DNA of 16,645 nt, taken from GCA-002697625 sp002697625 (GTDB taxonomy: Bacteria > Bacteroidota > Bacteroidia > Flavobacteriales > BACL11). Location of the stretch: assembly GCA_964004625.1 (NCBI GenBank), contig CAXFOB010000029.1, positions 1 through 16,645 of the forward strand, given 5' to 3'. Shown in pieces: positions 1 through 7,711 of the stretch. Under the pieces are notes generated by a model. It was not told where the DNA came from. It saw nothing but the letters and a program-made list of their open reading frames with translations, and ran no database searches. Position numbers and translations under genes: made by a program. Position 1 is the first letter of the stretch, and each line of letters starts with the position of its first letter.

Positions 1-29
1 AATACTAATACAAAAAATATCTTTTTCAT
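1..29 (-). CDS. Start of a leftward gene, probable secreted protein (partial)
   Basis: Reading the minus strand from position 29 gives ATG and nine codons, MKKIFFVLV, before the window ends. Two lysines followed by a hydrophobic run is the classic opening of a Sec signal peptide, so this is probably the first part of an exported protein transcribed divergently from secDF. The open frame is too short for any family assignment. Placement supports it: about 134 bases separate the two start codons, enough for back-to-back promoters. I could not find an exact TAnnTTTG element for this direction; the closest is a one-mismatch match at 57-50. The reading is a guess from nine residues and could be chance. 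Confidence 0.42.
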
Positions 30-100
30 TTAGGAATTATATTTAATAACAAAGAAAACAATTTTAGATTATAAATCGATTATAAAAATGAATGTATCTG

Positions 101-134
101 TTTTTGTATATTCTGATATGAAAGTTTATATTTG
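101..134 (+). promoter_or_regulatory. Bacteroidota-type promoter for secDF
   Basis: The -7 element TATATTTG at 127-134 matches the Bacteroidota consensus TAnnTTTG exactly. A T-run ending in TTG at 101-106 lies 20 bases upstream, fitting the -33 TTTG element at its usual spacing. A transcript would start near 140, giving a leader of roughly 20-25 bases that is A-rich and has no Shine-Dalgarno-like sequence. This is the only site in the window where I see both elements well placed. Confidence 0.7.
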
Positions 135-163
135 CCGTTCTAAAAAATTAAGCAAAAAGAATT

Positions 164-3124
164 ATGAAAAGTAGAAAACCAATATTGTATTTAGCGATTA
201 CTTTCGCATTAGTTTGTATATACCAACTATCTTTTACATGGAAAGTTAATAATATTGATGAGGCAGCTACAGAATATGCTATTAACCAAATCAATGTTAA
301 TCAACGTGATGATATAGAAGCTTTAGATTCTACAATTGCCGACTCTGCACAAAGAGTTATAGAAGTTGAGAAGATTAATACTAACTATTCCACCAATGAA
401 GATATTATTTTAGAAGATTTAGAAAGGGAGTACATTAAAACAATCTCTATAAATGAAGATGGTTCTCCAAAAGATATTTACATGGGAATGTACACTTATC
501 AAGAATGCAAGGAGCGAGAAATAAATCTAGGTCTTGACCTTAAGGGTGGAATGAATGTTACACTAGAAGTATCAGTAAAAGATGTTTTAGTGTCTTTATC
601 CGGTAAAAGTAAAGATACTACTTTTAGACAGGCTTTAAAGAATGCGGAAAAGAACCTAGAAAACAGTCAGGCAGGATTTGTAGAATTATTTGCAAACGAG
701 TTTAATCCAGAAGGAAAAGAATTATCTGCTATTTTCGGAACAAGAACATTAAGAGAGAAAGTTCAAGGAAAGATCAATCAAGATGTAATGGAGGTAATAA
801 ACACTGAAGTTACAGATGCAATTGAAAGTTCATTTGAAATATTAAGAAGTAGAATTGATAGATTTGGAGTAACTCAACCTAACATCCAAAAAACAAATGT
901 TCCTGGAAGAATCATTGTAGAACTTCCTGGAATTAAAGATCCGGATAGAGCAAAAAAATTATTACAATCTTCTGCCCAGTTAGAGTTTTGGGAAACTTTT
1001 GAATTCTCTGAAGTTTTTGAAGATATTAAGTTAGCTAATTCATATTTGGCAGCACGGAATGGTTTTGTAAAAGATACTACTGATAATGATTCTACATTTA
1101 ATGCTAATGAAAATCCATGGTTTGCAGTTTGTGGAATTCCACAGGGTTTTACAGGTCAAGGGCCTGTAGTAGGATATTCTGCTCTTAAAGATACTTCTGT
1201 AGTAAATACATATATAAATGATGAAGGTTTTATGAGTAATTTTAATCCTGATTTAAAATTTGTATTTGCGTTTGCTCCAGGAGATGATATGCAACAAACT
1301 TTTGTGCTCCTTGCTCTTAAAAAGAAAGGAACTAATGGATATGTTATGGATGGAGGTGTAATAACTGATGCACAACAAGTAATTGATAATGGTGAAGTGA
1401 AAGTTTCTATGGCAATGAATGCAGATGGTGCGAATATTTGGAGAGCGACTACAGGTTCAAATAAAGGTAGAAGTGTTGCTATTGTATTAGATGGATATGC
1501 AAAATCATGGCCAACTGTAAATGATGAAATTCCAAATGGGAGATCTGAAATTTCTGGTAACTTTTCTGTTAATGAGGGTCAAGATTTAGCTAATGTGTTA
1601 AAATCAGGTAAGTTACCTGCTCCAGCACATATTACTCAAGAAGCTATTATTGGTCCTTCATTAGGACAAGATTCTATTGATTCTGGATTAAAATCATTTA
1701 TGATTGCGTTACTAATAGTATTATTATATATGATCTTCTATTATTATGGTGCAGGTATTGTTTCTAATGTTGCATTATTAGCAAATATATTCTTCATTTT
1801 TGGAGTGCTCTCTTCATTAGGAGCTGTACTTACACTACCAGGTATTGCAGGTATTGTACTTACAATTGGTATGTCGGTAGATGCAAATGTTCTTATTTAT
1901 GAAAGAATTAGAGAGGAATTAGCAAATGGTAAGGGAATTAGATTAGCAATTGAAGATGGATACAAATCAGCATATTCTTCTATTATTGATGCAAACGTTA
2001 CTACTTTATTAACAGGTATTATTCTTTTCTCATTCGGTACTGGCCCTATAAAAGGATTTGCTACTACATTAATTATAGGTATTATTACTTCTTTATTCTG
2101 TGCAATATTTATTACAAGATTAATTATTTCTGCAAGAATGAATAAAGGTAAGTCTATGTCATTCTCCATAAAATTAACACATGGAGCATTTAAGAATTTA
2201 GATATTGATTTTATTGGAAAAAGAAAAATATTTTATGTTCTTTCATCTATTTTAATTTTATTTGGAGGATATTCACTTTCTACAAAAGGATTGAATTATG
2301 GAATTGATTTTGTAGGAGGTAGAACTTATGTAGTGAGTTTTGAGGGAGATGTAAACAAAGATGATATTAAGGATGGATTAACTTCGGTATTTAATGGTCA
2401 AGCTCCTTCAGTAAGCTCATTTAACTTAAAAGGACAGGCAGGTGAACAACTAAAAATTACTACTAAGTATAGAATTGATGAAAATAATTTAGAAGCAGAT
2501 AATGATGTGAAAGCAAAATTATTTGAAGGTTTAGATAATATGAACCATTTGTATTCTGTAGAAAGTCAAGAAAAAGTTGGCCCAACAATTGCGGATGATA
2601 TTAGAGATGCAGCCTTATCCTCAGTAATCTTTTCTTTAATTGTTATTTTCTTATATATTTTATTCCGATTTAAGAAATGGCAATTTAGTTTAGGAGCAGT
2701 AGTTGCTGTATTTCATGATGTGTTATTAGTTCTTTCGGTGTTTTCAATATTATATGGTATTATGCCTTTCTCTTTAGAGATAGACCAAGCATTTATTGCG
2801 GCTATACTTACTATTATTGGTTATTCTCTTAATGATACAGTGGTTGTATTTGATAGGGTTAGAGAGTATATGGAAAATTATAAAAAGAAAGAAATCCATG
2901 AATATATGAATACATCATTAAATTCTACTTTAAGTAGAACAATTAATACTTCCTTAACTACTTTTGTGGTGTTGTTAATTATCTTTTTGTTTGGAGGTGA
3001 GGCTATTAAAGGATTTATGTTTGCGCTTATGATTGGTGTTATTGTCGGAACATATTCTTCATTATTTGTAGCGTCACCAATTATGTTAGATACAATCAAA
3101 AGAAAAGCGATTCAATCAAAATAA
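164..3124 (+). CDS. secDF: SecDF, fused protein translocase subunits SecD and SecF
   Basis: Inner-membrane subunit that works with SecYEG, using the proton gradient to pull exported proteins through in the late, ATP-independent step of translocation. At 986 residues it is a single-chain SecD-SecF fusion of the length usual in Bacteroidota. The SecD half has an N-terminal membrane helix (about 8-25), a roughly 95-residue acidic spacer, the DLKGG motif at 125-129, a periplasmic P1 region, and a membrane block with the GMSVDANVLIYE motif whose aspartate is D573. The SecF half starts near 680, with NYGIDFVGG at 711-719, VGPTIADD before its membrane block, and SLNDTVVVFDR with N890/D891. These two conserved aspartates are the expected proton-relay positions. 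The gene stands alone between a clear promoter and a clear terminator. Family assignment is secure. Confidence 0.97.
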   Translation: MKSRKPILYLAITFALVCIYQLSFTWKVNNIDEAATEYAINQINVNQRDDIEALDSTIADSAQRVIEVEKINTNYSTNEDIILEDLEREYIKTISINEDGSPKDIYMGMYTYQECKEREINLGLDLKGGMNVTLEVSVKDVLVSLSGKSKDTTFRQALKNAEKNLENSQAGFVELFANEFNPEGKELSAIFGTRTLREKVQGKINQDVMEVINTEVTDAIESSFEILRSRIDRFGVTQPNIQKTNVPGRIIVELPGIKDPDRAKKLLQSSAQLEFWETFEFSEVFEDIKLANSYLAARNGFVKDTTDNDSTFNANENPWFAVCGIPQGFTGQGPVVGYSALKDTSVVNTYINDEGFMSNFNPDLKFVFAFAPGDDMQQTFVLLALKKKGTNGYVMDGGVITDAQQVIDNGEVKVSMAMNADGANIWRATTGSNKGRSVAIVLDGYAKSWPTVNDEIPNGRSEISGNFSVNEGQDLANVLKSGKLPAPAHITQEAIIGPSLGQDSIDSGLKSFMIALLIVLLYMIFYYYGAGIVSNVALLANIFFIFGVLSSLGAVLTLPGIAGIVLTIGMSVDANVLIYERIREELANGKGIRLAIEDGYKSAYSSIIDANVTTLLTGIILFSFGTGPIKGFATTLIIGIITSLFCAIFITRLIISARMNKGKSMSFSIKLTHGAFKNLDIDFIGKRKIFYVLSSILILFGGYSLSTKGLNYGIDFVGGRTYVVSFEGDVNKDDIKDGLTSVFNGQAPSVSSFNLKGQAGEQLKITTKYRIDENNLEADNDVKAKLFEGLDNMNHLYSVESQEKVGPTIADDIRDAALSSVIFSLIVIFLYILFRFKKWQFSLGAVVAVFHDVLLVLSVFSILYGIMPFSLEIDQAFIAAILTIIGYSLNDTVVVFDRVREYMENYKKKEIHEYMNTSLNSTLSRTINTSLTTFVVLLIIFLFGGEAIKGFMFALMIGVIVGTYSSLFVASPIMLDTIKRKAIQSK

Positions 3125-3144
3125 TCTTTTTATAAATTTTATAT

Positions 3145-3180
3145 AAAAGCCCTTTCATTGAGAGGGCTTTTTTTATTTTT
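3145..3180 (+). terminator. Intrinsic terminator after secDF
   Basis: The arms AAAAGCCCT (3145-3153) and AGGGCTTTT (3163-3171) pair perfectly over 9 bp. The stem can be extended inward by TTC/GAG (one G-U pair) to leave a three-base loop. The right arm runs into a T-rich tract up to 3180. It lies 20 bases after the secDF stop codon and ends just before tatA. Confidence 0.9.
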
Positions 3181-3181
3181 G
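3174..3181 (+). promoter_or_regulatory. Possible -7 element for tatA, inside the terminator T-tract
   Basis: TATTTTTG matches TAnnTTTG but sits in the T-tract of the secDF terminator, so it may be there by chance. It ends only 4 bases before the tatA ATG, so a transcript started here would be leaderless or nearly so. No -33 element is visible at about 20 bases upstream; that stretch is the hairpin stem. Confidence 0.35.
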
Positions 3182-3185
3182 CAAT

Positions 3186-3386
3186 ATGTTATTATTCATA
3201 GGTGGTTCAGAGTTAATATTTGTTATTCTTTTTGTAGTAATGCTTTTTGGTGCTGATAAAATACCTGAAATAGCTAAAGGTTTAGGAAACATGATGAGAG
3301 AAGTGAAGGATGCTTCAAATGAGATAAAAAGAGAAATTAAAGATAGCTCCAACCAAATTAAAAAAGATTTAGATACAGATAATTAA
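3186..3386 (+). CDS. tatA: TatA/TatE-family twin-arginine translocase subunit
   Basis: Small single-span inner-membrane protein that oligomerises with TatC to let folded proteins bearing twin-arginine signals cross the membrane. The 66 residues show the family layout: a short N-terminus, a hydrophobic helix at about 3-21, the F-G hinge at 21-22, the amphipathic helix beginning ADKIPEIAKGLG, and a charged tail rich in K, E and D. The glutamate at position 9 in the helix (GGSEL) is at the place of the usual polar residue of TatA. No tatB or tatC lies nearby, which is common outside enterobacteria. The stop codon shares one base with the start of the next gene (TAATG), so the two are co-transcribed and probably translationally coupled. 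Confidence 0.93.
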   Translation: MLLFIGGSELIFVILFVVMLFGADKIPEIAKGLGNMMREVKDASNEIKREIKDSSNQIKKDLDTDN

Positions 3387-4345
3387 TGGACAATATTCTT
3401 TTTCTTTTAAGTTTTGTAATGTTGTTTTTTGGAGGAGAATTTCTGGTAAAAAGTTCAGTTTCTCTTGCTCTTAGGATGAGAATCTCTACATTGGTTGTGG
3501 GAATGACGGTAGTTTCATTTGCTACATCTGCTCCTGAATTATTTGTAAGTATAAAGTCAGCTTTAGATGGCATTACAGATATTACTTTTGGTAATATAAT
3601 TGGATCAAACATTGCAAATATCACCTTAGTTTTAGGTCTAACAGCTTTAGTTTTTCAGATTAAAATAACAAAACAAACTTATCTCTTAAATTATCCTGTA
3701 ATGTTACTCACCTGTGTTTTTTTGGGATTTGCATTATTCTTTTTTAAAGGAATAGGTATATGGGGAGGGGTTATTTTTGTATTGTTTTTGATTGTTTTTA
3801 GTTTTACCCTTATTAAACAATCAAGAAATGAAAACAAAAAATTGTCAGAAGAAGCAAAGATAGACTATGAAAAGGCTACGAAAACTTCTTTAATTCTTTC
3901 TGTTTTCCACATGATTGTTGGAATCCTTTTACTTGCATTCGGATCAGAGTTCTTAGTCAATGGTGTGCAAAATACAGCAGAATTATTTAGTATATCTGAA
4001 AGAGTAATTTCTGTTAGTGTAGTAGCCTTAGGTACTTCAATTCCTGAACTTGCTACATCTTTAGTTGCTGCATTCAGAAAAGAAGCTAATCTTGCAGTTG
4101 GAAATTTGATTGGATCAAATATCTTTAATGTATTAGCAGTGTTAGGTATTACTTCTATTATAACTCCAGTCCATCTAAAAGATGTCTCAATTATTGATGA
4201 TTATATTTGGATGATGTCATCAATATTATTGCTTGGTATGTTTATATATCTACTCTCAAGAAAAGTATTGACAAGAATAGAAGGTTTCTTCATGCTTTTA
4301 TTTTATGTTGTTTTTATGTTTTACTTACTTACAGATTATATTTAA
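3386..4345 (+). CDS. Calcium/sodium antiporter, CaCA family (YrbG-like)
   Basis: Inner-membrane cation/calcium exchanger. The 319-residue length fits the bacterial YrbG branch. Its two inverted alpha repeats are both intact. The first has GGEFLVKSS, then ATSAPE at 46-51 and GNIIGSNIAN. The second has GSEFLVNGV, then GTSIPE at 216-221 and GNLIGSNIFN. The conserved acidic residues E51 and E221 form the cation-binding centre in this family. About ten hydrophobic helices are visible, with a charged cytoplasmic loop (around residues 148-166) between the two halves. The start overlaps the tatA stop by one base. No hairpin terminator is seen after it. The transported ion is inferred from the family. 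Confidence 0.92.
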   Translation: MDNILFLLSFVMLFFGGEFLVKSSVSLALRMRISTLVVGMTVVSFATSAPELFVSIKSALDGITDITFGNIIGSNIANITLVLGLTALVFQIKITKQTYLLNYPVMLLTCVFLGFALFFFKGIGIWGGVIFVLFLIVFSFTLIKQSRNENKKLSEEAKIDYEKATKTSLILSVFHMIVGILLLAFGSEFLVNGVQNTAELFSISERVISVSVVALGTSIPELATSLVAAFRKEANLAVGNLIGSNIFNVLAVLGITSIITPVHLKDVSIIDDYIWMMSSILLLGMFIYLLSRKVLTRIEGFFMLLFYVVFMFYLLTDYI

Positions 4346-4410
4346 CAATTTGTTGATAAATCGTTACATCCACTTTGTTTCTATATAATATTAACGTTAT
4401 CAATTTCATT

Positions 4411-4418
4411 TATATTTG
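4411..4418 (+). promoter_or_regulatory. -7 promoter element upstream of glnII
   Basis: TATATTTG matches TAnnTTTG exactly, followed by CC as at the secDF promoter. It lies 37 bases upstream of the glnII ATG, giving a predicted leader of about 30 A/T-rich bases. No TTG-type -33 element is seen at the usual 19-21 base spacing; the nearest TTTG, at 4374-4377, is too far away. Confidence 0.5.
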
Positions 4419-4455
4419 CCTTAATCAAATATTTAAAACCTAAAAATTATTTCAT

Positions 4456-5457
4456 ATGAAAACAAAATTAGAATACATCTGGTTAGATGGTTATTTTCCA
4501 ACTCAAAATATGAGGAGTAAAACTAAAGTTGTTGAGAATTTTAAAGGCACTTTAGAGGAATGTCCTGTATGGGCATTTGATGGTAGTTCAACAAAACAGG
4601 CGGAAGGAAATTCTTCAGATTGTTTATTAAAACCAGTTGCTATTTATCCTGACCCTACTCGAATAAATGCTTTTTTAGTGATGACGGAAGTCTTAAATGC
4701 AGATGGTACCGCTCATGAGTCTAATGCTAGAGCTCAAATTGATGATGATGATAATGATTTTTGGTTTGGTTTTGAACAGGAATATTTTATTATGGATGTT
4801 GAAACGCAGCTTCCATTAGGTTTTCCAATGGGTGGTTATCCTGGTCCTCAAGGCATGTATTATTGTTCAGTTGGAGGTAAAAACACTCATGGAAGACCGT
4901 TTGTTGAAGAACATGCTGATTTATGTATTCAGGCTGGAATTAATTTTGAAGGAATTAATCAAGAAGTTGCTTGTGGTCAGTGGGAGTTTCAGTTATTTGC
5001 AAAAGGAGCTAAAAAAGCAGGTGATGAGTTATGGGTAGCGAGATATTTGTTAGATAGACTTACAGAGGAGTATGGTTATTATATAGAATACCATCCTAAA
5101 CCAATTAAAGGAGATTGGAATGGGTCTGGAATGCATGCTAATTTTTCTAATTCTACATTAAGAGAGTGTGGTTCTCAAGAAATATATGAGAATATTTGTG
5201 AAGCTTTTCGTCCTGTAGCAAAAGAACATATTGCTGTATATGGAGAGTATAACGATCAAAGATTAACAGGCCTTCACGAAACAGCTTCTATTAATGATTT
5301 TAGTTATGGAATATCTGATAGAGGAGCATCTATTAGAATACCGATTATAACAGTTGAGAAAGGATGGAAAGGTTGGCTAGAAGATAGGAGACCTGCTTCT
5401 AACGCAGATCCATATAAAATTGCAGCTAGAATAGTGAAAACAGTAAAATCTGCTTAG
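4456..5457 (+). CDS. glnII: Glutamine synthetase, type II (eukaryotic-like)
   Basis: Cytoplasmic enzyme joining ammonia to glutamate with ATP to give glutamine, the main entry of ammonium nitrogen. The 333 residues match GSII (also annotated glnA) and not the roughly 470-residue GSI or 700-residue GSIII. It has the beta-grasp N-terminus with WAFDGSST (39-46). The catalytic barrel carries FGFEQEYF with E107 and E109, GPQGMYYCSVG (130-140), INQEVACGQWEFQ with E170 and E177, NGSGMH (222-227), NDQRLTGLHETAS (266-278), the arginines of SDRGASIRIP (288-296), and LEDRRPASNADPY (308-320). All metal- and substrate-binding segments appear intact. The regulatory tyrosine segment of GSI is absent, as expected. 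The gene appears to be a single transcription unit behind its own -7 element, and no glnB, glnK or second synthetase is adjacent. Confidence 0.95.
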   Translation: MKTKLEYIWLDGYFPTQNMRSKTKVVENFKGTLEECPVWAFDGSSTKQAEGNSSDCLLKPVAIYPDPTRINAFLVMTEVLNADGTAHESNARAQIDDDDNDFWFGFEQEYFIMDVETQLPLGFPMGGYPGPQGMYYCSVGGKNTHGRPFVEEHADLCIQAGINFEGINQEVACGQWEFQLFAKGAKKAGDELWVARYLLDRLTEEYGYYIEYHPKPIKGDWNGSGMHANFSNSTLRECGSQEIYENICEAFRPVAKEHIAVYGEYNDQRLTGLHETASINDFSYGISDRGASIRIPIITVEKGWKGWLEDRRPASNADPYKIAARIVKTVKSA

Positions 5458-5541
5458 GTGTCTGTTCAGGCTTAATCATATTAACATTCTATTTTTTATA
5501 ATTCTGATATTCTAATTTTAAGAACATTACAAATTATTCCT

Positions 5542-5549
5542 TATTTTAG
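5542..5549 (+). promoter_or_regulatory. Weak -7 element upstream of the OmpA-family gene
   Basis: TATTTTAG differs from TAnnTTTG at one base and lies 23 bases before the ATG at 5573. No -33 element is seen. The 115-base gap after glnII shows no convincing hairpin, so read-through from glnII is also possible. Confidence 0.3.
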
Positions 5550-5572
5550 CAGGAATTATAAAATGAAAAATA

Positions 5573-7654
5573 ATGAAAATTAATCATAAGTTTTTAATAT
5601 TAAGTGTATTTCTAATCTTATTCTCATCTAGTGATGTGTTGTCTCAGAAAAAGAATAGAGTAACTCAAAAAGCAGATAGAGCATTTGATGCGGAAATGTA
5701 TTTTGAGGCTTCTGAATTATATAAGAAGGGATATAAGAAAACTAAAAACAAGGCAATTAAAGCTGAAATACTCTTTAAACAAGCCGAATGTTATAGGTTC
5801 TCTGGAAAATTTAAAAAGGCTGCAAATTTTTATAAAAAAGCAGTTAAGGCTAAATATAATAATTCAAATCCGATAGCTATTTTACGTTTTGCTGATATGC
5901 TTATGATGGTTGGTAATTACGAAAAATCTTTAGAACAATATAAGAAATATGCTAAAAAAGTCCCTACTGATACAAAAGCAGAGAAAGGAATAAAATCTTG
6001 TGAGTTTGCTATAAATTGGTTAAAAAATCCGACTAGATATATTATCGAGAAAATGGATATAGTAAATTCTAAAAATAATGATTTCTCTCCTGCATTTGGA
6101 AATAGAGATTACACAAAGATATATTTTGTTTCCTCTAGGAAAGGTTCTTCTAACGATAAAATTGATGAAAGAACAGGTCAGTTTTTTACAGATATTTATA
6201 GTTCCTCTTTAGATAAAAAAGGAAAATGGAGTAAGCCAAAAGCTGAAATGTCTCCTATCAATTCTGATAATCATGAAGGTACCTTATGTTTAAATCAAAA
6301 CGGTACTACAATGTTTTTCACTACTTGTCAATCAGAAAATAAAAAATCATTAGGATGTGAGATTTCTATTTCTCAATTAAAGGGAAAAATCTGGGGATCT
6401 TTAAATAAACTAGAAGTAAAAATTGATTCAAATACAACTATTGGTCATCCAACTATTTCTCCTGATGAAAGTGTAGTTATCTTTTCTGCAGAGATGAACG
6501 GAGGTTATGGAGGAAAAGATTTGTGGATGGTTACTAAAGTTGCTAGGGGTCAGTGGTCTGAGCCAGCGAATTTAGGACCTGCAGTAAATACAGACGGAGA
6601 TGAAATGTTCCCTTTTTTACATAATGATGGTTCGTTGTATTTTGCGTCTAACGGACATGTGGGAATGGGTGGATTTGATATTTTTAAATCTGAACTAGAC
6701 AATAATGGAATTTATGTTTCTGCTATAAACTTAAAATCTCCAATCAATTCATCAGCAGATGATTTTGGTATGATTGTTGAAAGAAAATCAGAAAGAGGAT
6801 ATTTTGCATCTAATAGAAAAACTTGGACAGGAACTGATGGAGTTGTAAATAAGTCTAATGGTTCGGATAATATTTATCAATTTGAATTACCTCCGTTGGT
6901 TTTAACATTGCAAGGTGTAATTACAGACACTAAAACAGGAGCAGTAGTTACATCTGCTAATGTGAAATTAGTTGGGGATGATGAATCTGCTTTAGAGGTT
7001 ACTACAGATAATACTGGTTCATATAATTTTGAATTGACCCCTCTTACTACTTATGAAATCATAGTTACTAGAGAAGGTTATTTAAATAATAAAGTTACTG
7101 AAACCACAGTAGGAATAGATGTGAATACCGATTTGATTAAGGATATAAATATTGATCCTATAAAGAAAGAGATTATTCTTCCTAGAATTGAGTATGATTT
7201 TGCTAAATCTGAATTAAGGCCTCAATCTATTTTAGATTTAGATTTATTAATTGTTACATTAAACGAAAACCCTAATATTACTATTGAGTTAAATTCTCAC
7301 ACAGATTTTAGAGGGACATCCAATCAGAATAATAAGTTATCTCAGGAAAGAGCTGATGTTTGTGTACAATATTTAATTCAGAATGGAATTTCTGTTGACA
7401 GATTAACTGCTAATGGTAAAGGAGAATCTGAACCTTATGTTCTTACATCTGAGGATTCAAAACACGATCAAAGAGGAGGGTTCTTTACAAAGAAAATTTT
7501 TAAGGAAGGAGATGTATTGACAGAGTCGTATATAAATAAACTGAAAAAGAATTTTAAGGAAATTGCTCATCAGTATAACAGAAGAACAACCTTTAAAGTT
7601 TTAACTGAAGATTACGTTCCTAACGTTGCAGAAGAATTAAAGATTGAACAATAA
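5573..7654 (+). CDS. PorE-like OmpA-family envelope protein (TPR, beta-propeller, regulatory-like domain, OmpA)
   Basis: Exported multidomain protein of 693 residues. A signal peptide (1-24) ends V-L-S before Q25, with no lipobox cysteine. A helical TPR-like region covers about 30-150. PD40-like propeller blades cover about 165-435, shown by repeats such as SPDESVVIFSAE, NDGSLYFASN and RGYFASNR with GGxDI/GGKDLW turns. A carboxypeptidase-regulatory-like beta fold follows at about 445-520 (GVITDTKTGAVV, then GYL). The OmpA C-terminal domain starts near 535, with SHTDFRG (D578) and LSQERADV (R593), the pair that holds peptidoglycan diaminopimelate in this family. An insert of about 35 residues precedes the closing NRRTTFKVL (669-677). 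The domain order equals that of PorE of the type IX secretion system, but Bacteroidota carry many paralogues built alike, so the role is open. A six-codon frame at 5563-5583 overlaps the start. Confidence 0.88.
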   Translation: MKINHKFLILSVFLILFSSSDVLSQKKNRVTQKADRAFDAEMYFEASELYKKGYKKTKNKAIKAEILFKQAECYRFSGKFKKAANFYKKAVKAKYNNSNPIAILRFADMLMMVGNYEKSLEQYKKYAKKVPTDTKAEKGIKSCEFAINWLKNPTRYIIEKMDIVNSKNNDFSPAFGNRDYTKIYFVSSRKGSSNDKIDERTGQFFTDIYSSSLDKKGKWSKPKAEMSPINSDNHEGTLCLNQNGTTMFFTTCQSENKKSLGCEISISQLKGKIWGSLNKLEVKIDSNTTIGHPTISPDESVVIFSAEMNGGYGGKDLWMVTKVARGQWSEPANLGPAVNTDGDEMFPFLHNDGSLYFASNGHVGMGGFDIFKSELDNNGIYVSAINLKSPINSSADDFGMIVERKSERGYFASNRKTWTGTDGVVNKSNGSDNIYQFELPPLVLTLQGVITDTKTGAVVTSANVKLVGDDESALEVTTDNTGSYNFELTPLTTYEIIVTREGYLNNKVTETTVGIDVNTDLIKDINIDPIKKEIILPRIEYDFAKSELRPQSILDLDLLIVTLNENPNITIELNSHTDFRGTSNQNNKLSQERADVCVQYLIQNGISVDRLTANGKGESEPYVLTSEDSKHDQRGGFFTKKIFKEGDVLTESYINKLKKNFKEIAHQYNRRTTFKVLTEDYVPNVAEELKIEQ

Positions 7655-7672
7655 ATAAAGATAAATAATAAT

Positions 7673-7703
7673 AAAAGCGTCCTTAATAAGGATGCTTTTT
7701 TTT
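7673..7703 (+). terminator. Intrinsic terminator after the OmpA-family gene
   Basis: The arms AAAAGCGTCCTT (7673-7684) and AAGGATGCTTTT (7688-7699) pair over 12 bp with a single G-U pair and a three-base AAT loop, followed by a run of eight T ending at 7703. It separates the OmpA-family gene from purM, whose ATG lies 8 bases further on. I see no TAnnTTTG element for purM, so its promoter is unidentified. Confidence 0.9.
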
Positions 7704-7711
7704 ATCATAAT

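Noticed and set aside
1897..2169. Minus-strand open frames inside secDF, the OmpA gene, purM, the symporter and the acyl-CoA dehydrogenase
   Set aside because: All lie wholly inside strongly supported genes on the plus strand, lack protein features of their own, and reflect low stop frequency on the opposite strand of A/T-rich coding DNA.
164..3124. SecD-SecF fusion as a novelty
   Set aside because: Single-chain SecDF is normal in Bacteroidota and some other bacteria.
4346..4455. Inverted repeats (AACAA/TTGTT and CGTTA/TAACG) after the antiporter gene as a terminator or operator
   Set aside because: Stems are only 5 bp, loops are either too short or over 20 bases, and no T-tract follows.
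4832..5038. Plus-strand 68-codon frame inside glnII
   Set aside because: It is out of frame within a fully conserved glutamine synthetase and has no recognisable features.
5563..5583. Six-codon frame (MKNNEN) overlapping the start of the OmpA-family gene, a possible leader peptide
   Set aside because: The ATG arises from an A-rich ATGAAAAATAATGAAAA stretch; nothing else supports translation, and the signal peptide clearly starts at 5573.
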